Notes: generated by a model not told the origin, from the sequence alone. A stretch of 64,000 bases of DNA from Ahaetulla prasina (GCF_028640845.1 NC_080546.1:52897409-52961408); one strand, 5' to 3'; shown: positions 9,777 through 20,680, numbered from the stretch's first letter. Made by a program: numbers and translations.

Positions 9777-12320
9777 CTAGGCTAGCCCTGCGCAAATAAA
9801 TAGATGTGTCTTAAGCTCGCGGCGGAAGGTTCGGAGGTTGGGAAGTTGGCACAACTCTGGGGGAAGCTCGTTCCAGAGGGTGGGAGCCCCCACAGAGAAA
9901 GCCCTTCCTCTGGGTGTCGCCAGTCGGCACTGCCTGGCGGACGGCACCCTAAGGAGTCCCTCTCTGTGAGAGCGTACGGGTCGGTGGGAGGCAATCGGTG
10001 GCAGTAGACGGTCCCGTAAGTAGCCCGGCCCTAAGCCATGGAGCGCTTTGAAGATGGTTACCAAAACTTTGAAGCGCACCCGGAAGGCCACAGGCAGCCA
10101 GTGCAGTCTGCGCAGGATAGGTGTAACATGGGAGCCACGAGGGGCTCCCTCTATCACCTGCGCAGCTGCATTCTGAACCAACTGCAGCCTCCAGATGCCC
10201 TTCAAGGGGAGCCCCATGTAGAGAGCGTTGCAATAATCCAAGCGAGATGTCACAAGCGCATGAGTGACCGTGCATAAGGCATCCCGGTCTAGGAAGGGGC
10301 GCAACTGGCGGATCAGGCGAACCTGGTAAAAAGCTCTCCTGGAGACGGCCATCAAATGATCTTCAAAAGACAGCCGTCCATCCAGGAGAACGCCCAAGTT
10401 GCGCACCCTTTCCATCGGGGCCAATAACTCGCCTACAACAGTCAGCTGCGGTTGCAGCTGACTGTACCGGGGTGCCGGCATCCACAGCCACTCCGTCTTG
10501 GAGGGATTGAGCTTAAGCCTGTTTCTCCCCATCCAGACCCGTACGGCTTCCAAACACCGGGACAGCACTTCGACAGCTTCATTGGGGTGGCCCGGGGTGG
10601 AAAAGTATAGCTGAGTATCATCAGCGTACAGATGGTACCTCACCCCAAAGCCACTGATGATCTCACCCAGCGGCTTCATATAGATGTTGAACAGGAGGGG
10701 CGAGAGAATCGACCCTTGTGGCACCCCACAAGTGAGGTGCCTCGGGGCCAATCTCTGCTCCCCTGCCAACACCATCTGCGACCGATCGGAGAGATAGGAG
10801 GAGAACCACCGATAAATGGTGCCTCCCACTCCCAATTCCTCCAATCGGTGTAGCAGGATACCATGGTCGATGGTATCAAAAGCTGCTGAGAGGTCTAATA
10901 GGACCAGGGCAGAGGAATAACCCCTATCCCGGGCCCTCCAGAGATCATCAACCAACACGACCAAAGCCGTCTCCGTGCTATATCCGGGTCGAAAGCCGGA
11001 CTGGAACGGGTCTAGATAGACAGTTTCATCCAGGTACCGGGGAAGCTGACATGCCACCACACTCTCTACAACCTTCGCCACAAAGCGAAGGTTGGAGACC
11101 GGACGATAATTACCTAAAACAGCCGGGTCCAGGGAAGGCTTCTTGAGGAGGGGTCTCACTACCGCCTCTTTCAAGGCGGCAGGGACGACCCCCTCCAACA
11201 ATGAAGCATTTATAATCCCCCGGAGCCAGCCTCGTGTCACTTCCTGTGTGGCCAGCACCAACCAGGAAGGGCACGGGTCCAGTAAACATGTGGTGGCATT
11301 CAACCTCCCCAGTAACCTGTCCATGTCCTCGGGAGCCACAGGATCAAATCCATCCCAAACTGTCTCAACAAGACGTGTCTCCGACATCTCACCTGGATCC
11401 ACCCAACTTTGATCCAAACCATCCCAAAGCTGAGCGATTTTATCGTATAGATAACCACTAAACTCCTTGGCACGTCCCTGCAACGGGTCATCCCGCATCC
11501 CCTGTTGAAGAAGGGAGCGGGTCACCCGAAACAGGGCGGCCGGGCAGTTATCTGCCGACGCAATGAGGGAGGAGACGTAAAAACGCCTCGCTTCCCTCAG
11601 TGCCACTAGGTAGGTCCTACTAAAGGACCTAACTAGTGTCTGATCAGCTTCTGAACGGCTGGATCTCCAGGCACTCTCTAGGCGTCTTCTCTGGCGTTTC
11701 ATCTCCCTCAGCTCCTCAGAGAACCAAGGAGCTGGTTGAGACCTACGCCGGGTCAGAGGCCGCAAAGGCATGACACGGTCAAGAGCCCCAGCCGCGGCCA
11801 GTTCCCAAGCCGCGACTAGTTCTTCAGCCGTATCGTGGGCAAGATCCTCAGGGAATGGCCCAAGCTCCGTCAGGAACCTCTCTGGGTGCATCAGGCACCT
11901 GGGACGGAACCACCGTATTGGTCCCGTCTCCCTGTGGTGGTGAGTGGCGGTCTGAAAGTCCAGGCAGAGAAGAGAGTGATCTGACCATGAAAACGGCTCA
12001 ATGACTACATCTCCCAAAACCAGATCACTCATCCACTGTCCAGAGATGAAAATCAAATCCAGTGTGCCTCCCCCGATGTGCGTAGGGCCATCCACTACTT
12101 GCATCAGGTCCAAGGCCGTCATGGAGGCCATGAACTCCCAAGCCGACGTCGATGACATGCCGGTAGATGGCAGGTTAAAGTCCCCCATGACCATAAGTCT
12201 AGGGGTCTCAACTGCCACCCCAGCAAGCACCTCCAACAGCTCGGGCAGGGCTGTGGTCACGCAGCAAGGAGCCAGGTACGTGACTAACAAGCCCAACTGA
12301 CACCTATGGCCCCACTTCAC
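9777..12320 (-). CDS. LINE ORF2: endonuclease C-part and reverse transcriptase
   Basis: An 847-codon open frame. The endonuclease half has VMGDFNLPS near residue 43 and SDHSLLCLDF near 115, matching the GDFN and SDH motifs of apurinic-type endonucleases. The reverse transcriptase has LKKPSLDPAVLGNYRPVSNL near 395, LLDLSAAFDTIDH near 475, GVPQGSILSPLLFNIYM near 540 and the catalytic YADDTQLY near 568. The C-terminus ends in THLFICAGLA. Such proteins nick DNA and copy their own RNA at the nick. The displayed start is only the first Met after a TAG stop near 12343; the same frame continues upstream of that stop into more endonuclease sequence. This is a CDS by openness only; the element is not expected to work. 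Confidence 0.85.
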   Translation of the reverse strand: MKWGHRCQLGLLVTYLAPCCVTTALPELLEVLAGVAVETPRLMVMGDFNLPSTGMSSTSAWEFMASMTALDLMQVVDGPTHIGGGTLDLIFISGQWMSDLVLGDVVIEPFSWSDHSLLCLDFQTATHHHRETGPIRWFRPRCLMHPERFLTELGPFPEDLAHDTAEELVAAWELAAAGALDRVMPLRPLTRRRSQPAPWFSEELREMKRQRRRLESAWRSSRSEADQTLVRSFSRTYLVALREARRFYVSSLIASADNCPAALFRVTRSLLQQGMRDDPLQGRAKEFSGYLYDKIAQLWDGLDQSWVDPGEMSETRLVETVWDGFDPVAPEDMDRLLGRLNATTCLLDPCPSWLVLATQEVTRGWLRGIINASLLEGVVPAALKEAVVRPLLKKPSLDPAVLGNYRPVSNLRFVAKVVESVVACQLPRYLDETVYLDPFQSGFRPGYSTETALVVLVDDLWRARDRGYSSALVLLDLSAAFDTIDHGILLHRLEELGVGGTIYRWFSSYLSDRSQMVLAGEQRLAPRHLTCGVPQGSILSPLLFNIYMKPLGEIISGFGVRYHLYADDTQLYFSTPGHPNEAVEVLSRCLEAVRVWMGRNRLKLNPSKTEWLWMPAPRYSQLQPQLTVVGELLAPMERVRNLGVLLDGRLSFEDHLMAVSRRAFYQVRLIRQLRPFLDRDALCTVTHALVTSRLDYCNALYMGLPLKGIWRLQLVQNAAAQVIEGAPRGSHVTPILRRLHWLPVAFRVRFKVLVTIFKALHGLGPGYLRDRLLPPIASHRPVRSHREGLLRVPSARQCRLATPRGRAFSVGAPTLWNELPPELCQLPNLRTFRRELKTHLFICAGLA

Positions 12321-12421
12321 AAAGAGGGATTCACAACCGGCAATCTAAGGAACAGTGGTCTCCCTCAGCTCTAGACTCTCCTTTATCACAACCGCCACCC
12401 CCCCACCCCTACCTTGGGCCC

Positions 12422-12673
12422 TCAGTTGATGGAATGCCCGGAAACCCGGTGGGCACATTTCTCCAAGGGGCACCCCCCTTCTGAGCCCAACCAGGTCTCC
12501 ATAATGCCCATAAGGTCTGCGGAGCCCCCCTGAATAAGATCACAAATAAGGGGGGCTTTGTTCACCACGGACCGTGCATTGCACAACATCAACCGAAGGT
12601 CCAAGCTCTGAGGATCCTGACCATCCGGGGAACAGGAGAGGTCTGAGGGGTCGGAGCGCGTGATCACTTTCAA
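12422..12673 (-). pseudogene. LINE endonuclease N-terminal part, frameshifted
   Basis: An 84-codon piece containing LCNARSVVNKAPLICDLI and ADLMGIMETWL, the usual opening of CR1/L2 endonucleases. The LMGIMETWL block holds the catalytic Glu. It ends in a stop at 12422. The downstream endonuclease sequence resumes in a different frame, so a frameshift lies near 12420-12480, plus an in-frame stop near 12343. Confidence 0.75.
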
Positions 12674-14143
12674 ACATCGAGCACGCGCTCCCGAAAATCG
12701 ATATGACCCCCCACCTCCACCACACCTGCCCCTCCCACTTACTGTCTCAATACAACCACCCTCATCAATAGGAACATAGTCCTCCCCCCTGACCTCCGAA
12801 CCTAATAAAGAACCGCCGTGAGCACGCGCAGGGACTAGCCCCCCACCTGACGGGTTACCCCCATTACCCGACCTTACCCTCCCACCCCTTAAAAATTCCC
12901 TATCTAAAAAACCTCACAGGTTCTTTTTTTTCGCATGCCACCTCTGTGGGTCCCAAAACCCGTCATAGAGACCGGCCCTCGGTAATGTGGAAGGCCATTC
13001 CTGTGAGGCGGGGGCACCTCGCAGGTGCAAGAGTTCACAAGAGGAGTAGCGCATAGCAACTGAAGATAAAATCGGCGTTAAATCTCCGAATGGCAAGAAT
13101 GATGACAAAATGATGGTAGTCCAGAATAATGGTAGTCCTGAATACGGGCAGGCATAGAATGATGACAAATGATGGTAGTCCAAAATGATGGTAGTCCCGG
13201 ATGAGGACAGGCATAGAATGGAAAACAAAGGACAGTCCAGATGGTAAACTGTCAGGTGCCTAATCCAAACATCCTGGAGTAAGAAGTGGGGGTGCTCCGG
13301 TCATAAGCAATGTCGACCTCCGTCCCCCAGGCGAATCTACTACCTATTCCTAAAAGTCCCAATAGGACCAACAGCGGCCAAAGAATCCCAAAAAGGCCGA
13401 GAAGAGGCGTAGCTGATGTTAAACCGTCAGGGGGGCTACAAGGGGACAAATCCAGAATACCTCCATCGCCTCCCCCGCAGTCCTCCAACAAACCACCTCC
13501 AAGCATGGTCAGAAAGTACTATCCAGGGGTCCCTCCAACTCCATCACCCCCTAGTACATCCTAACCATTCCGGAGGCCAGGTCTCTCCAAATCTCTCCTT
13601 CCAAGAGGCCAAGCCTGTCCAGCGGGCTGAACCTCTCCGAGAGGCTGGAGGATATGAAGGGTTCCAAGATCGCGGTCTGGCAGCAGGGAAGGCCATGGAC
13701 AACGTGGCAAGGAGACAGATGGAACATCTCCGCTATCACTATCGTCCAGATCACAGCAAGAGGACCCGGACCTGGACGACACAGCACAGCCAGGAAGCCA
13801 AAAGATGTAAAAGCCAGGAAGCAGACTAGCAGGAAGCAGACCAGATCCCGAAGAGCAAGCTGAAAGTACCGACTGAAAAAATCGGCCGAAAAAAAACCGG
13901 CTGAAAAAACGCCGATTCATCGCCCCACCACCGGGCCCGAAAAAACATGACCGCCGGAATCCACCGCCTGCTTACCCGGCCCCGTTCTCAGCAGCCATGG
14001 GCACGAAAATGTCCGAAGACCTCTCCCACGGCTGCCGGACAGATGGTAATCTAGGCCGGGGGCAGCAGGAAGCTAGGCAGGCGGCTCAGGCGTTGCCATC
14101 CTCGGAGGGCCTCACAAACGCCGAAGCCGAATCTTCAGCGCTG
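12674..14143 (-). other. LINE 5' leader (possible ORF1/UTR)
   Basis: GC-rich, CpG-rich sequence upstream of the endonuclease in element orientation, ending at the promoter motifs. A 119-codon frame at 13561-13920 is open, with a Ser/Leu/Pro-rich protein and no recognisable ORF1 motif (no zinc knuckle, no RRM or esterase signature), so I leave it as leader. Nothing host-derived is seen. Confidence 0.5.
13098..13216 (-). repeat. Two tandem 60-bp units in LINE leader
   Basis: Unit 1 (13098-13157, 60 bp) and unit 2 (13158-13216, 59 bp) both run from AATGATGACAAA to GGCATAG and contain two GATGGTAGTCC-like subrepeats each. They may be promoter monomers. Confidence 0.75.
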
Positions 14144-14163
14144 CGCCATCTTGCGCATGCGCA
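14144..14163 (-). promoter_or_regulatory. LINE promoter: NRF1 and YY1-like motifs
   Basis: TGCGCATGCGCA (14152-14163) is a perfect palindromic match to the NRF1 consensus. Overlapping it by two bases, the minus strand reads CAAGATGGCG (14144-14153), the YY1 core. Both sit at the presumed 5' end of the LINE, where a downstream-acting internal promoter is expected. Confidence 0.6.
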
Positions 14164-14170
14164 GAACCAA

Positions 14171-14687
14171 TCTAAAACTCTCATAGCTTTAATTGTGGCT
14201 TGATCTAGTTAATTATCTTGAACAGTTTGCTTCTCAGAACCATCCACAGACTTAGTATGGGGTACAAACTGCATTAATATGGATACTTGTGACTTAAGTC
14301 AATAGTAGAGCAGTAGAATGTCAGCATTACATTAACTTTTTTTTGGAATGAATAATAAGATCATCCTTTCAACATCTGAGACCTTTGCCCTCTTATAGAA
14401 ACCAACTATGGAGATACTGATTGGAAAATGCATGTTACTATTAAGTTTGTGGTGTGGCTTTATGGTCCCAGAGTTACCTGGGCTGCATAGAAACATACAC
14501 ACACAGAGAGAGGATCTTTTCCCCACTTGCAATCAATAGGATTTGTCCATATGGTACTATTTTTATCTCATCTCAACCCATGAATGAGATAAACATACAT
14601 TACAGAAGGCTTTTCTCTCTTTAAGCTAACTGCATCCAATGACAGCTGCAAGGGGTATACAAACCATCTCTTCATACGGCCTTAGAG
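14171..14687. other. Non-coding, nothing recognised
   Basis: The GC content drops sharply from the LINE leader back to AT-rich host DNA. No gene is visible. Confidence 0.5.
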
Positions 14688-14885
14688 CAGGGGTGGCATT
14701 CACTTACCTTCGCTACCGGTTTGCAAATTGGAGCACACGTCACCTCCGTGCATGCGCAGAACCTTCTGCACATGCATAGAGCGTCAAAAACAGGACATAA
14801 TGATGATGTCGGGTAGATGGAGCCTCCTGCAACCGCTGCTTCCAGTTTTCCCGAACTGGATAGAACTGGCTGAATAGCACCACTG
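14688..14885. mobile_element. Diverged hAT-type MITE
   Basis: Ends CAGGGGTGGCATTCA and TGAATAGCACCACTG are related to the CAGTGGTGGGATTCA family at 807 and 20362. The flanking octamers CCTTAGAG and GCTCAGAG match 6/8. This is an older copy. Confidence 0.65.
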
Positions 14886-16706
14886 GCTCAGAGAGACACT
14901 TACTGGCTCTTTTAGGCTGATCCAGATACATCCACTTCCTCATACACTGCTATTCTGCAATCTTCCTAAAAAGTTGGATGGGGAAGTACATGGAATGCAA
15001 AGGACACTTTACATATTGGTGAAATAGTGAAACAGATTATCCAGGGATACTCCTCCCCACACTCTATCCTGAAATAGATGAAGCTAGGAGCTATCATGTT
15101 ACTAGCATAAAGAAAGAAAACTAATCCTAAATAAAGTGCTTAGTTTTATAACTCAGCTCCCTTTGTGCTGAGGAGTTTAAAATAGGAGTCAAGTAAACTA
15201 AGAGAATTGAAACTATTGGGGATTCAATCTCTTCCTTACTATATTTTATTACTGTAATCATTATCTTATAAAGAGCATGAACTTGCCATGATTTCGACTG
15301 AACTGATCTATATTGATTGTAAAATCTTCAGTATATTAAGGGTGCTAGGGAGGAGATAGTCTCTATCAAAGCTATGCTGTGAATTGTTTTCTCCATCCTG
15401 GAAGCCCAACTTTTATAAATCTGGGGTTTATATCACCTATTTTTTATAAAATCCTTAGGGAACAAAAAATCAGTATACTTATTTTTATAAATTTGACAGG
15501 AATCAAACCTCCTATAGAAGTGTTATTATTTCTCAGTCAGGTTATAGATTTGGAGCTTTCCCAGAGTGAAACTGGGGATCAACCAGGAAACAATTTAGCT
15601 AGTTTCAGGGGACCTGTCTTGCTTGAGGCAGCACTAAAATTACTAAAATGTTTGACCCATTTTGCTGGTGGGATTATAATTTGCCTCCTGAAATTGGTTT
15701 GCGTTGACAACCAAGTTGCCCCAAAATAGGTGAGATTTTTCTCTGATTGCTTGCACCAATTTTTCACACATCTTCATTTTAATCTCTTGCCTTTTAATTT
15801 GATAGAAGGTGACATTCCTACTTATCCGCAGCAGTCCAGGGAGGTCATTACAAGGTTTGCTTAAAAGCCTTGCTTGGGTGATAAACTTCCAATTAGGAAG
15901 GGCTATGCTTGAATTCGGGTGGGGTAGGATGTGGGGAGGAGGGAAACACTACTAAAAATTCACATTTGTGAATTTTTCACATATCTCATTCACATATGTG
16001 AATCAAAAAGGAAAGGAGTTTTATTTTACTGACTTAAATATGAATACACTGTTTCTGAACATTTTAAAGTTACTCGAGACTTTTCAAGGCAGATTACCAA
16101 AATATATTTCAATCAATAATTAATCAATTTTATTTGATTAATAAATATTTTCACCAAATCTTTAGAAAACTATGTTAAATAGATGAACAGACAACAGCAA
16201 TGCTTTTTCCTGTTCCTCTTTCAATAATTTTGACTGTTAGGAGGATGAGAGAGATTTTATAAAACAAAATTAGCTCATGGCAAGTCAATAGACAGCTATG
16301 CAACATAATATACTGAAGCAAGGCTGGATCAAACTTTTGACACCTGCAGTATTTTAAGAAAAAAGTGAACATTAATAGTATACTGATATTGAGATTCTGG
16401 TATCTTTTGTTCCATTCATTTTCTTCCTTGTGTTTGTTAGAACAAGCAACAGGAGGGGTGATTATTAAAGTAACAACTGAAAAACAAAGAAAATGAAGCT
16501 TGATATTTTTTCATCTATTTTCAACAAACCTTCGAGATTATATCTTCAGCTAATTATTTTCCACTGTTTCTGCCAGGAAAAAATATGTAAGCATGAACTG
16601 CTGACTATTGAAAAGGAGGTTGAAAGGAGAAAGTATGTTGTTTGCACTACTTTTACTTATCACAAATTTTAAAGAGACATAGTTACAGCTGAGTAAAAGG
16701 GAACAT
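14886..16706. other. Non-coding, no gene recognised
   Basis: AT-rich. A 117-codon open frame at 15379-15729 shows no family motif. Two short palindromes lie at 15957-16003 (see findings). Confidence 0.5.
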
Positions 16707-17350
16707 TGGCCCCAAAGGATAGGGTGCGCAACTTAGGTGTCCTCCTGGATGATCGGCTGTCGTTTGAAGATCATTTGACGGCCGTCTCCAGGAGGGCCTT
16801 CCACCAGGTTCGCCTGGTTCGGCAGTTGCGCCCCTTCCTTGATCGGGATGCCTTATGCACAGTCACTCATGCGCTCGTTACCTCTCGCTTGGATTACTGT
16901 AATGCTCTCTACATGGGGCTCCCCTTGAAGTGCACTCGGCTTCAGTTAGTCCAGAATGCAGCTGCGCGGGTGATAGAGGGAGCTACATGTAGCTCCCATG
17001 TAACACCGCTCCTGCGCAGACTGCACTGGCTGCCTGTGGCCTTCCGAGTGCACTTTAAGGTGTTGGTTACGACCTTTAAAGCGCTCCATGGCTTAGGACC
17101 CGGGTACTTACGGGACCGCCTGCTGTTACCACACGCCTCCCACCGACCCGTACGCTCCCATAGAGAGGGACTTCTCAGGGTGCTGTCCGCCAAACAATGC
17201 CAGCTGGCGGCCCCCAGGGGAAGGGCCTTCTCTGTGGGAGCTCCCACACTCTGGAATGAGCTTCCCCCGGGTTTACGCCAAATACCTGACCTTCGGACAT
17301 TCCGTCGCGAACTGAAGACACATCTCTTTATCCGCGCGGGGCTGGCTTAA
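16706..17350 (+). pseudogene. LINE reverse transcriptase C-terminal fragment
   Basis: A 214-codon open remnant that aligns by eye throughout with the last ~215 residues of the 847-codon frame: VRNLGVLLDDRLSFEDHL, then SRLDYCNALYMGLPLK, then GAPTLWNELPPGL, ending THLFIRAGLA. It lacks the catalytic YADD segment and so cannot act. The first codons come from flanking or junction sequence. Confidence 0.85.
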
Positions 17351-17567
17351 ATTGGATTTTTTAATGTGAAATTTTATTAATTTTTAAACGGGTTTTTTAG
17401 TTTACGGTAAATTTTAATTTTCAGGCTAATCTAAATAAGTTTTTTAAATGGTATTTTAACCTGTATATTGTAATGTTGGTTTTATCTTGCCTGTACACCG
17501 CCCTGAGTCCTTCGGGAGAAGGGCGGTATAAAAATTAAATAAATAATAATAATAATAATAATAACAA
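16707..17567 (+). mobile_element. L2/CR1-like LINE, 5'-truncated
   Basis: The same LINE family as 9567-14170, on the opposite strand and reduced to the last ~860 bp. Its 3' end reads CGCCCTGAGTCCTTCGGGAG, then GGGCGGTATAAAAATTAAAT and an (AAT)n run to about 17567. The 5' truncation is typical of incomplete reverse transcription. Confidence 0.9.
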
Positions 17568-18429
17568 CACAGTTTATCTATGGAGTAGGAACTGGTTGTT
17601 TGGCATGTTGAAAATTGAATTGGAGAGTCATATCAGAATCAATAATGTCTTTTTTTAACTACTTCTGACAACTTGACAGATGCCTCTTTTTTTCTTTGTA
17701 AAAGCTGCAGCACGTGACAGGCTGTGATTCATACGTCTTGATTCAACATATTATGTTGAATCTTAGCAGTCTGACACTTGAAGCTATTTCTTTCATCAAT
17801 GATCCACTCTCACTCTGCTCTTCCTGACTACAATGCTCTGGATTGAATATATGGAGGGGGTGGTTAAATATATTTTTTTCCTTTTAAAAAAATCCTGATA
17901 TTGTATTTCATTAATTTCATGTCAGTGCAGGCTGAGAAAAGGAACCCTAAATAAAAAGATACACCCAGACATACAAATTGTCAGACATCCTATGAACAAA
18001 GCCATCTTGAAAAATGTGAAAATACTGCATTTTGGACCTTATCTCTAACAGACAATTTCCTTTTTGGAACCAAACATTTCAGTGAGTAATTTAAAGTACT
18101 GTAAAAACTGAAGGTACTTACAAGATCACACAGGTTTGAGTCTTTATTCTAGCAGCATGAAAACTAGTTCTCCAGAATCTTCTGTGCTTCCAGAATAAAT
18201 AAGAAACGGATCTTACAGGCAGCCCTGGTTTAGCTACCACAATTTGGATCAGCAACTAAGTCATTGTGAAGCGGTCGCAAACAATGACTCTGCTTATGAT
18301 GTTACTTCAGCTTTCCCTTGCTCTACAGACATAAAAAGTTGTAAATGTGAGAATGGACATAAATTACTTTTTCATCCCTGTCATAACTTCAAATGGTCTC
18401 TAAACAAGGCAGTCAATAAATGAGATCTA
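17568..18429. other. Non-coding, nothing recognised
   Basis: AT-rich host sequence between a LINE tail and a MITE. No exon or repeat is recognised. Confidence 0.5.
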
Positions 18430-18790
18430 CAGGTAGTCCTTGACTTATGACCATTTGTTTAGCGACCATTTGCTTATAACAGCACTGAAAAAGAGATTTA
18501 CGGCCAGTTGCTACATCATTTATGACCATCACAGTTACATGATCATGGTTCAGGTTCTTGACAATTGATATGTATGATGGTTGCAACATCCCAGAGTCAT
18601 TTTATCACCATTTGCTACCTTCTCAGCTAGCTTCTGACAAGTAAAGTCAACGGGGATTCCGGATTTGCTTAATGACCATGGCAAAACTCATTAAAATCAG
18701 GCACAATCACAGGATGACTCACTTCAGGATTGCATCGCTTAGCGATGGAAATTCTAGTTCCAATTATGGTTGTAAATTAAGGACTATCTT
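18430..18790. mobile_element. Tc1/mariner-like MITE, copy 1
   Basis: Starts CAGGTAGTCCTTGACTTATG and ends in AAGGACTATCTT, flanked by TA on both sides (18428-18429, 18791-18792). The same family occurs at 33338-38890 (split) and 62260-62658. TA flanks and inverted ends point to a Tc1/mariner-type donor; that assignment is inference. Confidence 0.7.
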
Positions 18791-19118
18791 TACCTGCATT
18801 CAGAGTCAGTCATGCTCTTTGACTGAATCATCTGTGCTGTCATATCCGCATTGCAAAGGTTGCTACATATATTCATATTTTGGTGGCAATTCCACAAGGT
18901 TTGGGCACCCTAACATCTCCATTCCTTAAAGCTTTGCTACATCTTGAAAATACTGTAATATCTTTTTGCTTGAACTGGCTTTTAGCAGCTAGAAGTATGT
19001 GTCTATTCATGAACAATACATTAATCAGTGCCTTAATTGGTTTGTTCAGTTGGTCTATTGCTTTGAGAACAATTGACTAGGCTAAGAAAATGGAGCTGCA
19101 TATGATTGTAACAGTCAC

Positions 19119-19197
19119 TGTGGTGTTGTGTTTAAGTGTTGGATTAAACTGGGAAAACCCAGGACTTTTACCTGGGTTTTCCCAGTTTAATCCAACA
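19119..19197 (+). repeat. SINE head ending in a perfect 27-bp hairpin
   Basis: TGTGGTGTTGTGTTTAAGTG resembles the A-box head of a squamate tRNA-SINE. It runs into a 27-base arm (19137-19163), a 7-base loop ACTTTTA (19164-19170) and a perfect inverted copy (19171-19197). Confidence 0.75.
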
Positions 19198-19355
19198 GTC
19201 CACCCTAAGATGTGGAAGGTTACTGGGGGAAAAGAATTTTAATATTAAAATAGCTAGATTCATTTTTAAGCATTTAAGAGTAATGTATGTTAACATTGTG
19301 CACCTTGAAATGTCTTCCAGGCAACGTTCATCACTACCTGTTAATCTTTTTGCCA

Positions 19356-19422
<67 letters not shown>
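19356..19422. repeat. (AAT)n microsatellite
   Basis: About 22 uninterrupted AAT units. Poly-Asn and poly-Tyr open frames across it are artefacts. Confidence 0.97.
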
Positions 19423-20205
19423 GTTTGAAACAAAATGGCTCACACGACTGCTACATTCTTGAGAACTGAACATCTTCCTAACCCAAAGAATCATGGCAAA
19501 GCTTTCCCTCTGTCCACATGTCTACTGATTTAAAAATAATAATAACTGGAAATATACAAAAAATATTTTGAATTAAAATGTTTTTAATACCAGAGCAAAT
19601 CAGGTAAGATTGAAACAGGTTCAAAACATTTCTGAAGAGATCAGAACAGATGTTTCACTTTGGAAAAGTTTTGAATTTGAAGTATTTTGCATACCTCATT
19701 TAATAAACTATTTGATCAGATTTGTATTGTCTGGGATTTGCAGTAATGATGTCAGCCCTTTGAAGTAACCAGATTAGGAAACCAATAATCCAGTCTAACA
19801 CTACTGTTATTATTAGGTTATAATAAAATAATCGTTTAAGTCTCAGTGTGCTTTCCCCCTCCACTTTATCACTGTGAGAATTAGAAAAGGTTGAATATGA
19901 GACGGTTACTCAGATTACAATTCCAGCTCAGACTCTGATTTTTTTTATCTGACCTCTGTCTTGATGGCAGCTCATCCTTATGTTTCTTCTGTCTCTTGCA
20001 ACTAAGTAGGTGTAAGGCAGCACTGGTTGGAGTTGCTAGGCAGAGAGCCTCAGATATTAATAGGCCAAACAATGATATGACTCCACTGAGTTAGAGGAGA
20101 AAAAAATACAGGGGTCAAAATACCTTTACTCAAACTAATTCTGGATTTTTATGTTCCATTTTCCTCATTGCTTACTGCCAATACTGAATTTCAAGCAAAG
20201 CTTTG
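19423..20205. other. Non-coding, nothing recognised
   Basis: AT-rich, with no exon signals and no known repeat that I can name. Confidence 0.5.
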
Positions 20206-20206
20206 A

Positions 20207-20269
<63 letters not shown>

Positions 20270-20302
20270 TAGATCTATCTTAGATCTATCTATCTATCTT
20301 AG

Positions 20303-20361
<59 letters not shown>
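20206..20361. repeat. (TATC)n microsatellite, interrupted
   Basis: Tetranucleotide TATC array with three interruptions of the form TTAGATC or TATTAGATC. It runs into a hAT MITE that used a TATC octamer as target. Confidence 0.97.
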
Positions 20362-20363
<2 letters not shown>

Positions 20364-20498
20364 GTGGTGGGATTCAAGTAATTTAACAACCGGTTCTCTG
20401 CCCTAATGATTTCTTCAAACAAGCAGTTTGCCAAGCTGCTCAGAAAGTTAACAACCGTTTCTCCGGAAGGGGTGCAAACTGGCTGAATCCCACCACTG
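20362..20498. mobile_element. hAT-type MITE (CAGTGGTGGGATTCA family)
   Basis: A 137-bp element from TAGTGGTGGGATTCAA to GAATCCCACCACTG. Flanking octamers TATCTATC and TATCTCTC match 7/8. It inserted inside the TATC array. Confidence 0.85.
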
Positions 20499-20680
20499 TA
20501 TCTCTCTCTCTCTATCATCTATCATGGGGGGAAACCAAGGGGAGAAAACTGCTTTTCTGGGCAGAATGAACTAAATTAACTATGCTGGGTACTGCAACAA
20601 AAGGTATTTAATCTTTGTTGTTATAAAAAATAAAACTGATCCAAGAACTGCTAGTAGTTGGCAATTTGAAATACAAATTA

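Larger units (their letters stand above)
9567..14170 (-). mobile_element. L2/CR1-like LINE, near full length
   Basis: A 4.6-kb non-LTR retrotransposon on the minus strand. The 3' end carries an (AAATA)n-type tail at 9567-9604 next to GGGCGGTATAAAAATT. Inward it has an intact reverse transcriptase frame (9777-12320), the start of an endonuclease in another frame (12422-12673), a GC- and CpG-rich leader with a 60-bp tandem repeat, and a promoter-like end at 14144-14163. The motifs fit the Jockey superfamily (CR1/L2). A truncated copy of the same family lies at 16707-17567. The 5' limit is set by the drop in GC and is uncertain by some tens of bases. One stop and one frameshift in the endonuclease make it inactive. 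Confidence 0.85.

Noticed and set aside
9804..12300. Several plus-strand frames of 67-99 codons
   Set aside because: Antisense shadows of the LINE reverse transcriptase, open because of high GC.
13098..13216. Tandem units as a CRISPR-like array
   Set aside because: Two adjacent 60-bp units without spacers, in eukaryotic LINE leader sequence.
19168..19494. Open frames with long poly-Asn or poly-Tyr runs
   Set aside because: They are translations of the (AAT)n microsatellite.
20151..20381. Open frame with repeated YLSI residues
   Set aside because: Translation of the (TATC)n microsatellite.
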